A stretch of 6,615 bases of DNA, taken from assembly GCA_031431195.1 (NCBI GenBank), contig JANPCU010000048.1, positions 1 through 6,615 on the forward strand. The letters run 5' to 3'. The translations under genes and the position numbers were made by a program. This document shows positions 1 through 6,337 of the stretch, piece by piece (positions within the stretch are counted from its first letter, which is position 1; each line of letters begins with the position of its first letter). This DNA comes from TH-plancto1 sp031431195 (GTDB lineage Bacteria > Planctomycetota > Planctomycetia > Planctomycetales > Planctomycetaceae). The notes below the pieces were generated by a model. It made no database searches. It saw nothing but the letters and a program-made list of their open reading frames with translations, and was not told the DNA's origin.

Positions 1-7
1 GTTCGGT

Positions 8-28
8 CCGGGGGCTGACGCCCACCGG
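8..28. repeat. Small palindromic hairpin, intergenic repeat type
   Basis: CCGGGGGC (8-15) pairs with GCCC-A-CCGG (20-28): eight base pairs with one bulged A at 24 and a TGAC loop. No T tract follows, so it does not look like an intrinsic terminator. From memory, GC-rich hairpins of this style are scattered between genes in planctomycete genomes. Only this one copy is seen here, so calling it a dispersed repeat is inference. Confidence 0.45.
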
Positions 29-178
29 CTCGCCTGGGATTGGCCGACAGAAGCGGCAGCGGATTGACGGAGTGCGGCAGATGGAACAGACTGAGCATCT
101 CGAACTCCGGGCCAGGCACACGCATCAATGAATGCGTTTCATTGTGGGGAGAGCGGGGGATGGCGGCAAGAGTGCTCC

Positions 179-202
179 GCTGCGAGGACTCCGCGTCGCA
201 GC
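179..202. other. Stem-loop just upstream of the ASCH gene
   Basis: GCTGCGA (179-185) and TCGCAGC (196-202) form a perfect 7-bp stem around a 10-nt loop. A smaller palindrome, CGCAT/ATGCG (121-125 and 132-136), lies further upstream and includes the ATG at 132. These structures fit non-coding leader sequence, and they are part of the reason for placing the ASCH start at 222 rather than 132. A regulatory role is not shown. Confidence 0.35.
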
Positions 203-221
203 TAAACGGAATGACTCGTAC

Positions 222-671
222 TTGAATGACTCGACGCCTGAACTCCCGAATCACATTGCCTTCGGCATCCAGCAACCGTGGGCGGAGTTGATCCTGCGCG
301 GGATTAAGACGATCGAGATTCGCCGCCTGCCGGTACGTCCCGGCGGGCCGATTTATCTGTATGCCTCCAAGCAACCGTCGAAGGCGGCTTATGCGACCGC
401 AGCTGCGGAGAAGTTCGGTCTTGAAATTGAGAACCTGCCGCGAGGAGTTTTGGTGGGGACGATTGAGGTCGCCCAGTGCCGACCTACGACGCCGGAAGAT
501 GCGGCTGCGGCGTGTGTTCCGGAGGAGTTTCTGCTGCGAATGAATGCCTGGGTCATTGGGCAGGCGACTCGCTTGGAATCGCCACAACCGATACTCAACC
601 CACCGTTTGGGATGTGGTTTTACCCCTTTGCTCAGCGGGGGGCTAACAAACGGAGGCGGGATCGGGAATAA
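222..671 (+). CDS. ASCH domain-containing protein
   Basis: This is a small protein of 149 residues that is essentially one ASCH domain. ASCH domains are small PUA-like beta barrels thought to bind RNA or nucleotides; some members, such as E. coli YqfB, hydrolyse N4-acetylcytidine. Counting from the TTG at 222, the diagnostic parts are a first strand ending in IQQPW (16-20), then GIKTIEIR (27-34) with the G-x-K-x-x-E-x-R pattern typical of the family, then IYLYASK, and a C-terminal PFGMWFYPF block matching the aromatic end of the fold. The reading frame is open back to an ATG at 132 and a GTG at 144. Those extra 30 residues (MRFIVGRAGDGGK and onward) look like translated leader, contain hairpin DNA and precede the domain, so the TTG start is preferred, although none of the starts has a good ribosome-binding site. 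TAA at 669-671 is followed at once by TGA. The substrate is unknown and I give no gene symbol. Confidence 0.72.
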   Translation: MNDSTPELPNHIAFGIQQPWAELILRGIKTIEIRRLPVRPGGPIYLYASKQPSKAAYATAAAEKFGLEIENLPRGVLVGTIEVAQCRPTTPEDAAAACVPEEFLLRMNAWVIGQATRLESPQPILNPPFGMWFYPFAQRGANKRRRDRE

Positions 672-681
672 TGAGGGCTAG

Positions 682-770
682 CTGTCAGCCATCAGCTTTC
701 AGCAGTCAGCCAGAGGGCTGGCGGACCAGCGGTTGCGGCTTCTTTCTGGCTGACAGCTGAATGCTGACAG
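682..770. repeat. Imperfect inverted repeat with CTGTCAGC-type arms
   Basis: The left arm (682-714) begins CTGTCAGCCATCAGC and ends AGTCAGCCAGA. The right arm (745-770) reads TCTGGCTGACAGC and ends GCTGACAG. The arms are reverse complements apart from a few mismatches and an extra seven bases (an AGTCAGC-like unit) on the left. CAGC/GCTG steps recur within each arm, so the arms may have grown by internal duplication. The element fills most of the gap between the ASCH gene and the methyltransferase gene. It has no T tract, so it is better called an intergenic palindromic repeat than a terminator, though it could still end or stabilise the upstream transcript. Confidence 0.6.
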
Positions 771-822
771 TTCCCACCCCCTCGCCGGGATCGATCTCGG
801 CGACTCACGAATTCAGGACATC

Positions 823-3183
823 ATGGAACAGGTTGAACTCATCGCCACAGCGGCGTTTGGTCTCGAAGCGATTGTGGAGCGCGAGGTCCAGAAACTCGGG
901 TACACCGAGACCCGGGTCGAGGATGGGCGAGTCCGCTTTAAGGGCGACCTCACTGCGATCTGCAAGGCCAACCTTTGGCTCCGCACTGCCGACCGCGTGC
1001 AGCTCGTCATGGGCGAGTTTCACTGCCCCGACTTCGAACAGCTGTTCGAGCGAACCAAGGAGATGCCTTGGGAAGAGTGGCTGGGCGTTGACGCCAAGTT
1101 CCCGGTCTATGCCAAGTCGGTCAAGTCGATGCTGACCGCGACGCCGAGCGTCCAACGGGCGGTGAAGAAGGCCATCGTCGAGCGGCTCAAGACCAAGCAC
1201 AACCGCATTTGGTTCGACGAAGAAGGCCCCGAGTACGCCATCGAAATTTCGCTACTCAACGATCGGGCGCTGCTCACCATCGACACCTCCGGCGAGGGCC
1301 TGCACAAGCGCGGCTATCGCCAGATGACGACCGAGGCTCCGCTCAAGGAGACCCTCGCAGCTGCTCTGATCCAACTCAGTTATTGGAACCGCGACCGCAT
1401 TCTGGTCGACCCGTTCTGCGGCAGCGGCACGATCCCGATTGAGGCGGCCCTCATCGCCCGCAATATGCCCCCGGGAGGGGACCGCTCCTTCGTCGCCGAG
1501 ACGTGGCCGCAGGTGTCGATCAAGCTCTGGACCGAGGCTCGCAAGGAGGCCCGCGACCTGCGGCAGAAGCCGTTGGAGATGTCGATCATCGCGACCGACA
1601 TGGACCCCCAGGTGATCCGCCTCGCCCGCAAGCACGCTAGTGACGCCGGGGTCGGGACTGACATCCACTTCGAACGCAAGCTGTTCGCCGAGTTCAAGGA
1701 GTACCGCGAACACGGCTGCATGATCTGCAATCCGCCGTACGGTGAACGCATGGGCGAGCGCGACACGGTCGATCAGCTGAACGAAGACTTCGGCGAGATC
1801 ATACGGATGCACCCGACATGGTCGTTCTACTGCCTCACGTCGCATCCGATGTTTGAGCGGCAAGCCAACAAGACCGCCGATCGCCGCCGCAAACTCTACA
1901 ACGGGCGGATCGAATGCACCTACTACCAGTACCAGGGACCGAGGCCGCCGCGCGAGGCCGCCCTCGTGGCTGCGGAGTTGGAGGCCAGTATCCCCGCTCC
2001 GCCTCTTGATTTCCGGCCCAATAAGCCGCCGACGCGCGGACCAGCAGCGGGGCAGGTGATCGACACGCTGACGACGCCGGTGGAGTCCGGTGAGGACTAC
2101 CGTGAGGACGACTCGCAATCCGACTCCGCACCGCTGGTGTATGAGTCGACGGCAATCACCGGGTTGACGCCCGCCCTCATCAACCGCATGCAGACGCTGG
2201 ACTTCCGCCCGCTCAAGCCACCGCTGCGGGGGCCACGCGCGACCGGCGAAGTTACGATCGGTGAGGCTTCAGCGTCCACTGAGTCTGCCCCCGTTCAGAC
2301 GACTCCGGCCCCGGCTCCGTGGGTGCGTCCGATCCCGGCCCCGCCGCTGGACTTCAAACCGATGCGCCCACCGACGCGCGGACCTCTCGCCCAAGCCGCT
2401 GCTGCGCTGGCTGCTGAGACTCCTGCGGAAACACCCGCCTCGGCAACCGAGGCCACGGACATCGTCGCTCCGGCCCCCGTCGTGGCGTGGACTCGTCCGA
2501 TCCCGCCGCCCCCGCTCGACTTCAAACCCCTGAAACCACCGACGCGCGGACCGATGGCTCAAGCCGCTGCTGTTGCGTCTTCCGAGGGATGGCAGGCATC
2601 GACCGAGAGCCCCATCTCCACGGGCGAGGCCACGACGATGGAACCGACCGTCGGCGAAGCAGAGACTCCTGTGGCGAGAGTTCCCGTGAGTCCCGCCCCC
2701 ACCGACTGGAGCAGCCGACCGGTCCCGCCACCACCACTCGACTTCAAACCACTCAAGCCCCCGACACGCGGGCCGATGGCGCAAAAAGCTAACAACACGT
2801 CCACCGTACCACCGCTCCGGAGTGCCGCAGCCTATTCCTCGCGCCCGATCCCCGCGCCGCCCCTCGACTTCAAGCCGATGAAGCCCCCCACGCGCGGGCC
2901 ACTCGCCCCGCCGCAGGGACTCGCCGAGATGGCCGCAGCTGTTGACCTTCCGACGCCACCGACTGAGGTCGTGACCTCCGCAACGGTACAGGCCGTCGTA
3001 GAGACGCCCTACGTCTCGGAGCCGGAGCCCGCTCCAGCGGTTGCTCCATTGCAGGCCCCCACAGTCGAGGAAGTTCTGGCACCGACGCCCATCGAGCCAG
3101 TCCGGCCCGCAGCCATGAGCCTGGCCGAGATGGCCCGCCGAACCCCGCCGGACATTATTGGTGAGTGCGAGGGCGTGGGCTGA
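823..3183 (+). CDS. rlmL: RlmL-type THUMP/SAM 23S rRNA guanine-N2 methyltransferase with long repetitive Pro-rich tail
   Basis: Residues 1 to about 375 form a complete N2-guanine rRNA methyltransferase of the RlmL/YpsC family, which uses S-adenosylmethionine; E. coli RlmL makes m2G2445 in 23S rRNA. A ferredoxin-like N terminus and THUMP RNA-binding domain span about 1-160, leading to the family's GLHKRGYR segment (159-166). The Rossmann methyltransferase follows: motif I DPFCGSGT (196-203), acidic ATDMDP (257-262) for the SAM ribose, and catalytic motif IV NPPYGER (303-309). The conserved part ends near YYQYQGPRPP (367-376). Residues 377-786 are a low-complexity Pro/Ala/Thr/Glu tail with six copies of a PPLDFKPxKPPTRGP motif. 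Family members are usually about 380 residues; E. coli RlmL is longer because of a second methyltransferase domain, which is absent here (no second DPFCGSGT or NPPY motif). The ATG at 823 has AGGA at 815-818, four bases upstream. The exact target base is inferred from family, and the tail's function is unknown. Confidence 0.9.
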   Translation: MEQVELIATAAFGLEAIVEREVQKLGYTETRVEDGRVRFKGDLTAICKANLWLRTADRVQLVMGEFHCPDFEQLFERTKEMPWEEWLGVDAKFPVYAKSVKSMLTATPSVQRAVKKAIVERLKTKHNRIWFDEEGPEYAIEISLLNDRALLTIDTSGEGLHKRGYRQMTTEAPLKETLAAALIQLSYWNRDRILVDPFCGSGTIPIEAALIARNMPPGGDRSFVAETWPQVSIKLWTEARKEARDLRQKPLEMSIIATDMDPQVIRLARKHASDAGVGTDIHFERKLFAEFKEYREHGCMICNPPYGERMGERDTVDQLNEDFGEIIRMHPTWSFYCLTSHPMFERQANKTADRRRKLYNGRIECTYYQYQGPRPPREAALVAAELEASIPAPPLDFRPNKPPTRGPAAGQVIDTLTTPVESGEDYREDDSQSDSAPLVYESTAITGLTPALINRMQTLDFRPLKPPLRGPRATGEVTIGEASASTESAPVQTTPAPAPWVRPIPAPPLDFKPMRPPTRGPLAQAAAALAAETPAETPASATEATDIVAPAPVVAWTRPIPPPPLDFKPLKPPTRGPMAQAAAVASSEGWQASTESPISTGEATTMEPTVGEAETPVARVPVSPAPTDWSSRPVPPPPLDFKPLKPPTRGPMAQKANNTSTVPPLRSAAAYSSRPIPAPPLDFKPMKPPTRGPLAPPQGLAEMAAAVDLPTPPTEVVTSATVQAVVETPYVSEPEPAPAVAPLQAPTVEEVLAPTPIEPVRPAAMSLAEMARRTPPDIIGECEGVG
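1990..2907 (+). repeat. Six in-frame copies of a ~20-residue motif in the RlmL tail
   Basis: The best copy reads IPAPPLDFKPMKPPTRGPLA. Copies lie at residues 390-409, 456-473, 504-523, 560-579, 634-653 and 676-695 of the methyltransferase, which is DNA 1990-2049, 2188-2241, 2332-2391, 2500-2559, 2722-2781 and 2848-2907. Consensus: [IV]-P-[AP]-P-P-L-D-F-[KR]-P-x-[KR]-P-P-T-R-G-P-x-A. Copy 2 is the most divergent (MQTLDFRPLKPPLRGPRA). Distances between LDF triplets are 64, 50, 56, 74 and 42 residues, so this is not a simple tandem array. Linkers are rich in A, P, T, E and S, and one is acidic (around 421-436). Each unit has basic residues in a proline frame around an invariant LDF, which suggests a short binding motif; that is inference. 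Confidence 0.9.
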
Positions 3184-3202
3184 AGGTTGATCGGCATCCG
3201 TA

Positions 3203-3224
3203 GGACGGGCCCATTGGCCCGTCC
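3203..3224. repeat. 22-nt palindrome, copy 1 of an inverted pair
   Basis: GGACGGGCC (3203-3211) and GGCCCGTCC (3216-3224) form a perfect 9-bp stem with a CATT loop, 19 bases past the rlmL stop codon. The whole element is the exact reverse complement of the one at 3301-3322. With no T run after it, an intrinsic terminator is not obvious, but the position would suit a 3' end-stabilising hairpin for rlmL mRNA. Confidence 0.75.
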
Positions 3225-3300
3225 CCGAGCGACGTTCGCATACCCAAACGGGTGACATGGAACGGAGCAATCGTTCTCACTCGGGCAGGCAATCAATCAC

Positions 3301-3322
3301 GGACGGGCCAATGGGCCCGTCC
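3301..3322. repeat. 22-nt palindrome, copy 2 of an inverted pair
   Basis: GGACGGGCC (3301-3309) and GGCCCGTCC (3314-3322) pair around an AATG loop. Because the loop is the complement of the CATT loop at 3212-3215, the two 22-mers match perfectly in opposite orientation, with 76 bases between them. The arrangement resembles paired REP/BIME elements in enterobacteria, although the sequence is different and no REP-associated transposase is present here. Confidence 0.75.
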
Positions 3323-3342
3323 CACGATCAAGTCATCCTCAA

Positions 3343-3368
3343 CGGGGTGGCCCCGCGGAAGGTTTTTT
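3343..3368 (+). terminator. Possible intrinsic terminator for the rlmL transcript
   Basis: CGGGG (3343-3347) and CCCCG (3351-3355) form a short GC stem with a TGG loop, followed by seven bases and then six Ts (3363-3368). The stem is short and the T run is further from it than usual, so the call is weak. The T run overlaps the stop codon of the convergent DUF4062 gene. Confidence 0.3.
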
Positions 3369-4329
3369 ATTCGATCACAACCGTAACTTCCGAACATCGG
3401 CGATATGATCGACTCTCAAGAATCCCCCCTGACGAGAGAGCGTTTCCGTACTTGGCCCCATGAATTTTGAATCGATCACTCACACTAACACCAATTGCAC
3501 TTTCATAGCTTACCACTAATGTCAGATTGCACTCTGATCCTGTTAGTAGAGGATACTGTGAGCACATCGGAAATCGCTTGCCTGTCGGCATCACTACCAT
3601 TTCTGGGATTTTCGCTGATTCTTCAGAGTCAAGGTGAACTCGGACGTTGAACGCAGGTCCTCCACCGACATTGACAACATCGGTAGCAATTGAAAGATAA
3701 GGACTCCCTCGCGATCCGCTCGCTACATATTCGACCTTGACACTGACATCAATGATTGGAAACTCGTTGTGTTGGATTGCGCTTACTACTCTTTCCGGAA
3801 GGACGATTGCCCCAAATGTCTTACGAACGGCAGTATTAAGGTCTACTGATGACGTGAAGGTGTGAATCCAGTTTGAGCCATTCTTCTTGCTGACCAGTGG
3901 CATGTGTTCATCCAAGAGATCAAACAGCCCGTGATTTTTGCTCTCTACCCACGCCAACTCGATCTCGTCCTTCTTCTTGTTTCGTTTCCAGATCGTATGG
4001 TCTGCGAGCAAACGGTCACGAACGAAGAAGTGAACGGGCTTATTTGATGCAGCTGCCCGTCGGTACTCCAAATGCGTTGCTGAAACGTCTTCGAAGCCGA
4101 ATTGACCGAGTTTCGGGCCGTACCTGCGATCCAATATCAGAATCACTGCGTCGCACGCGTCAACATTGACCAAACATGTCTCAATTGAGTTCACATTGCA
4201 GTCAACCTTGAAATCGGAGAGCTTGTCATCAGACAACACAGGGGAGATACCCAACGCTGCCAATTCACAAGCTAGCTCCGCCCTGACATCAAGGAGGTCG
4301 TAGACCGTCGAGCTGATGAAGACTTTCAT
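3367..4329 (-). CDS. Solitary DUF4062 protein with beta-rich C-terminal domain
   Basis: The protein has 320 residues. Its N-terminal ~150 match DUF4062, a TIR-like Rossmann domain usually found in front of STAND/NACHT ATPases or other effector or sensor modules. Visible hallmarks are MKVFISSTVYDLLDVRAEL (1-19), DAVILILDRRYG (60-71), ATHLEYRRA (85-92) with the family's conserved Glu-Tyr, and KPVHFFV (97-103). No ATPase P-loop follows. Instead, residues ~185-290 look like a beta sandwich with VVNVGGGPAFNVRV (218-231), an N-x-G-x-G-P-A-x-N-V pattern I associate from memory with beta-sandwich domains of bacterial surface or signalling proteins. No signal peptide or membrane segment is visible, so it is probably cytoplasmic. 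The ATG has AGAGG 11 bases upstream, a rather long spacing. Local GC is 42-50% in stretches I counted, against about 62% in neighbouring genes, which suggests horizontal transfer. It converges with rlmL and lies 281 bases downstream of ettA on the same strand. A defence or nucleotide-signalling role is inference; no enzymatic activity can be assigned. Confidence 0.8.
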   Translation of the reverse strand: MKVFISSTVYDLLDVRAELACELAALGISPVLSDDKLSDFKVDCNVNSIETCLVNVDACDAVILILDRRYGPKLGQFGFEDVSATHLEYRRAAASNKPVHFFVRDRLLADHTIWKRNKKKDEIELAWVESKNHGLFDLLDEHMPLVSKKNGSNWIHTFTSSVDLNTAVRKTFGAIVLPERVVSAIQHNEFPIIDVSVKVEYVASGSRGSPYLSIATDVVNVGGGPAFNVRVHLDSEESAKIPEMVVMPTGKRFPMCSQYPLLTGSECNLTLVVSYESAIGVSVSDRFKIHGAKYGNALSSGGILESRSYRRCSEVTVVIE

Positions 4330-4354
4330 GCCGATTCAAGCCTCTTTTGTCTCT

Positions 4355-4403
4355 CGTTCCCAAGCTCCGGATTGGTAACGCCTCTCCTCGAAGCTCTGCT
4401 TCG
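4355..4403. repeat. Two adjacent hairpins in the DUF4062 upstream region
   Basis: CGTTCCCAA (4355-4363) pairs with TTGGTAACG (4372-4380) with one mismatch around a GCTCCGGA loop. CGAAGC (4389-4394) pairs perfectly with GCTTCG (4398-4403) around TCT. Both lie 25-75 bases upstream of the DUF4062 start codon and would fall in or near its leader. The first looks like a decayed copy of a more perfect palindrome. Confidence 0.5.
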
Positions 4404-4458
4404 CCGCGTACCAAACGACTCACGAATCTCAACGGGGGCACACGGCGAGAATGTCTGG

Positions 4459-4550
4459 CATCCCTCCGGGATGCTGTATTGGCTCTGATCTGGGTTCCGG
4501 TGGTGTCGCTTCGCTCGACCACCGGCTAATGGCTGGGACCCCTCCGGGAT
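4459..4550. repeat. Composite hairpin repeat with CCCTCCGGGAT boxes
   Basis: CATCCC-TCC-GGGATG (4459-4473) is a perfect 6-bp stem, extended to seven by G4458/C4474. CCGGTGGT (4497-4504) and ACCACCGG (4518-4525) form an 8-bp stem around 13 bases. A second CCCTCCGGGAT box follows at 4540-4550, so the large stem is bracketed by two copies of the same box in the same direction. This order (box, hairpin, box) is familiar to me from planctomycete intergenic DNA, but that is memory and was not checked. It lies 61 bases beyond the ettA stop codon and has no T tract. Confidence 0.55.
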
Positions 4551-4610
4551 ACGGAAGAATCTCTGGCGATCATGCTGATCCCTCAACCCTCATCGCTCAA
4601 CGATCCCACA

Positions 4611-6281
4611 CTACTTCATCTTCCGGTACTTCACCCGGTGGGGCTGATCCGCTTCGGCACCGAGGCGTTCGTGGCGGTTGGCTTCGTACATCGCGAAGTT
4701 GCCCTCGAAAAAGTAGACTTGGCTGTCGCCTTCGAAGGCCAGGATGTGCGTGGCGATCTTGTCCAGGAACCAGCGATCATGCGATGTGACCACCGCGCAG
4801 CCGCCGTAGTTGGCCAGACCTTCCTCCAGTGAACCGAGCGTCTCGACATCGAGGTCGTTCGTCGGTTCGTCCAGCAGCATCACGTTGCCGCCGGTCCGCA
4901 ACAGCTTGGCCAAGTGGACGCGGTTGCGTTCTCCGCCGGACAGATCGCGGACGAACTTCTGTTGCTCGGACCCCTTGAAGTTGAAGCGGTTGCAGTACGC
5001 GCGGGCGTGGATGCGAACCTTGCCGACCTCGATGAAATCCTCACCGCCCGAGATCTCCTCGTAAACGGTCTTCGTCATGGAGAGGGCGTCGCGAGACTGG
5101 TCGACATAGGACAGGTCGACCGTCTCACCGACTCGCAGCGTGCCCGAGGTCGGCTCTTCCAAGCCCATGATGAGCTTGAACAGCGTCGTCTTTCCGGCCC
5201 CGTTCGGGCCGATCACGCCGACAATTCCCCCGCGTGGCAGGTTGAAGTTCACATTCTCAAACAGCACGCGGTCGCCGTACGCCTTGCTGAGCCCCTCGGC
5301 TCGCAGGACCAGTTCACCCAGCTTCTTCGTCACGGGGATCTGGATGTCGGGAGCATCATCGCGAGCGTCGTACTGAGCCGCCTGCATCTCCTCGAACCGG
5401 GCCATGCGGGCCTTGTTCTTGGTCGCCTGGGCCTTGGGGCTCATGCGGACCCACTCGAGTTCTTTCTTGAGAGAGCGCTGCCGCTTCGATTCCTTCTTCT
5501 CCTCCACGGCCAGACGCGACTGTTTCTGTTCGAGCCAGGAGCTGTAGTTCCCTTCGAACGGGAGCCCGCGTCCACGTTCCATTTCGAGGATCCAGCCCGC
5601 CGCGTTATCGAGGAAGTACCGGTCGTGGGTGATGGCCACCACGGTTCCCTTGAATTCCTGCAGGTAGCGTTCGAGCCACGCCACCGATTCCGCATCGAGA
5701 TGGTTCGTCGGTTCGTCGAGCAACAAGATGTCAGGATTCTGCAACAACAGCTTGCAGAGGAACACGCGCCGCTTCTCGCCCCCGGAGAGGTTCGCCACCA
5801 GCGCATCACCGGGCGGCAACCGAATCGCGTCGCTCGCCACTTCGACCATGCGGTCGAGTTCCCACAGATTGGCTGCGTCAATCTTGTCCTGGACGGTCGC
5901 CTGCTCCTCGAGCAGCTTCTCCATGGCCTCGGGTTCCATCGGCTCGCACAGGAGATTGTTGATCTCGTTGTACCGATCGAGGACCGCCTGCGACTCGGCG
6001 ACGCCGGCTTGGACCTCTTCATCGACCGTCTTGGTCGGATCGAGACGCGGCTCCTGCGGCAGGTAGCCGATCTTGACGTTCTTGGCGGGGCGAACTGTCC
6101 CTTCGAACGCCTTGTCCTCGCCCGCCATGATGCGCATCAGCGTCGACTTGCCCGACCCGTTGTTGCCGATCACGCCGATCTTGGCCCCCGGATAGAACGA
6201 CAGCCAGATATCTTTGAGGATCGTATCTTCATCGTAGATCTTCGTGAGACCTTCGATGGTCATGATGTACTGCGGGGCCAT
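4611..6281 (-). CDS. ettA: Energy-dependent translational throttle protein EttA (ABC-F ATPase)
   Basis: EttA is a soluble ABC-F ATPase that binds the ribosomal E site and, depending on ATP/ADP state, gates entry of the 70S initiation complex into elongation. From the chosen start the protein has 556 residues, close to E. coli EttA at 555. ABC domain 1 has Walker A GNNGSGKS (39-46), signature LSGGE (165-169), Walker B LLLDEP (186-191) and H-loop His219. Its short arm insertion lies around 109-135. The P-site tRNA interaction linker spans about 240-320 with EGNYSSWLEQK and ELEWVR...KARMARFEEM, closely matching E. coli EttA. ABC domain 2 has GPNGAGKT (358-365), LSGGE (447-451), MLLDEP (468-473) and His501. 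Both catalytic glutamates are present. The frame extends upstream to a TTG at 6311, but only the ATG at 6281 has a well-placed GGAG and lines up with the E. coli N terminus. It is complete and ordinary, and appears to be transcribed alone. Confidence 0.95.
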   Translation of the reverse strand: MAPQYIMTIEGLTKIYDEDTILKDIWLSFYPGAKIGVIGNNGSGKSTLMRIMAGEDKAFEGTVRPAKNVKIGYLPQEPRLDPTKTVDEEVQAGVAESQAVLDRYNEINNLLCEPMEPEAMEKLLEEQATVQDKIDAANLWELDRMVEVASDAIRLPPGDALVANLSGGEKRRVFLCKLLLQNPDILLLDEPTNHLDAESVAWLERYLQEFKGTVVAITHDRYFLDNAAGWILEMERGRGLPFEGNYSSWLEQKQSRLAVEEKKESKRQRSLKKELEWVRMSPKAQATKNKARMARFEEMQAAQYDARDDAPDIQIPVTKKLGELVLRAEGLSKAYGDRVLFENVNFNLPRGGIVGVIGPNGAGKTTLFKLIMGLEEPTSGTLRVGETVDLSYVDQSRDALSMTKTVYEEISGGEDFIEVGKVRIHARAYCNRFNFKGSEQQKFVRDLSGGERNRVHLAKLLRTGGNVMLLDEPTNDLDVETLGSLEEGLANYGGCAVVTSHDRWFLDKIATHILAFEGDSQVYFFEGNFAMYEANRHERLGAEADQPHRVKYRKMK

Positions 6282-6287
6282 GAACCA

Positions 6288-6291
6288 CTCC
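6288..6291 (-). promoter_or_regulatory. Ribosome-binding site deciding the ettA start
   Basis: On the minus strand GGAG sits six bases before the ATG at 6279-6281. The alternative starts, an ATG at 6293 and a TTG at 6311, lack a comparable purine motif at suitable distance, and choosing either would add residues absent from E. coli EttA. Confidence 0.55.
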
Positions 6292-6337
6292 ATCTCGGGG
6301 GCCTCACCCAACGGGGAGAGATGCCACTGAGACCAGC

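Noticed and set aside
3..130. Plus-strand frame open from the left edge, possibly the C-terminus of an upstream gene
   Set aside because: About 42 codons with no recognisable motif, and the first part overlaps the hairpin repeat at 8-28. A real partial gene cannot be excluded but is unsupported.
801..812. 12-mer CGACTCACGAAT shared with 4416-4427
   Set aside because: In 6.6 kb about one or two chance 12-base matches are expected, and the flanks do not extend the match.
1252..2118. 288-codon minus-strand frame opposite the RlmL catalytic domain
   Set aside because: The plus strand carries the conserved methyltransferase motifs here, so this frame is a shadow.
2000..3183. Possibility that the RlmL tail is a frameshifted or fused separate gene
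   Set aside because: The frame is continuous, and the motif copies show synonymous divergence in this frame from residue 390 onward, so the tail is really encoded together with the enzyme.
2269..3270. 333-codon minus-strand frame opposite the RlmL tail
   Set aside because: Its Gly/Arg-rich translation is simply the complement of the Pro/Ala-rich repeats, and it has no recognisable domain.
3180..4610. CRISPR array or insertion sequence around the DUF4062 gene
   Set aside because: The repeats are palindromes of several different sequences without regular spacers, and no transposase, integrase or cas-like frame is present.
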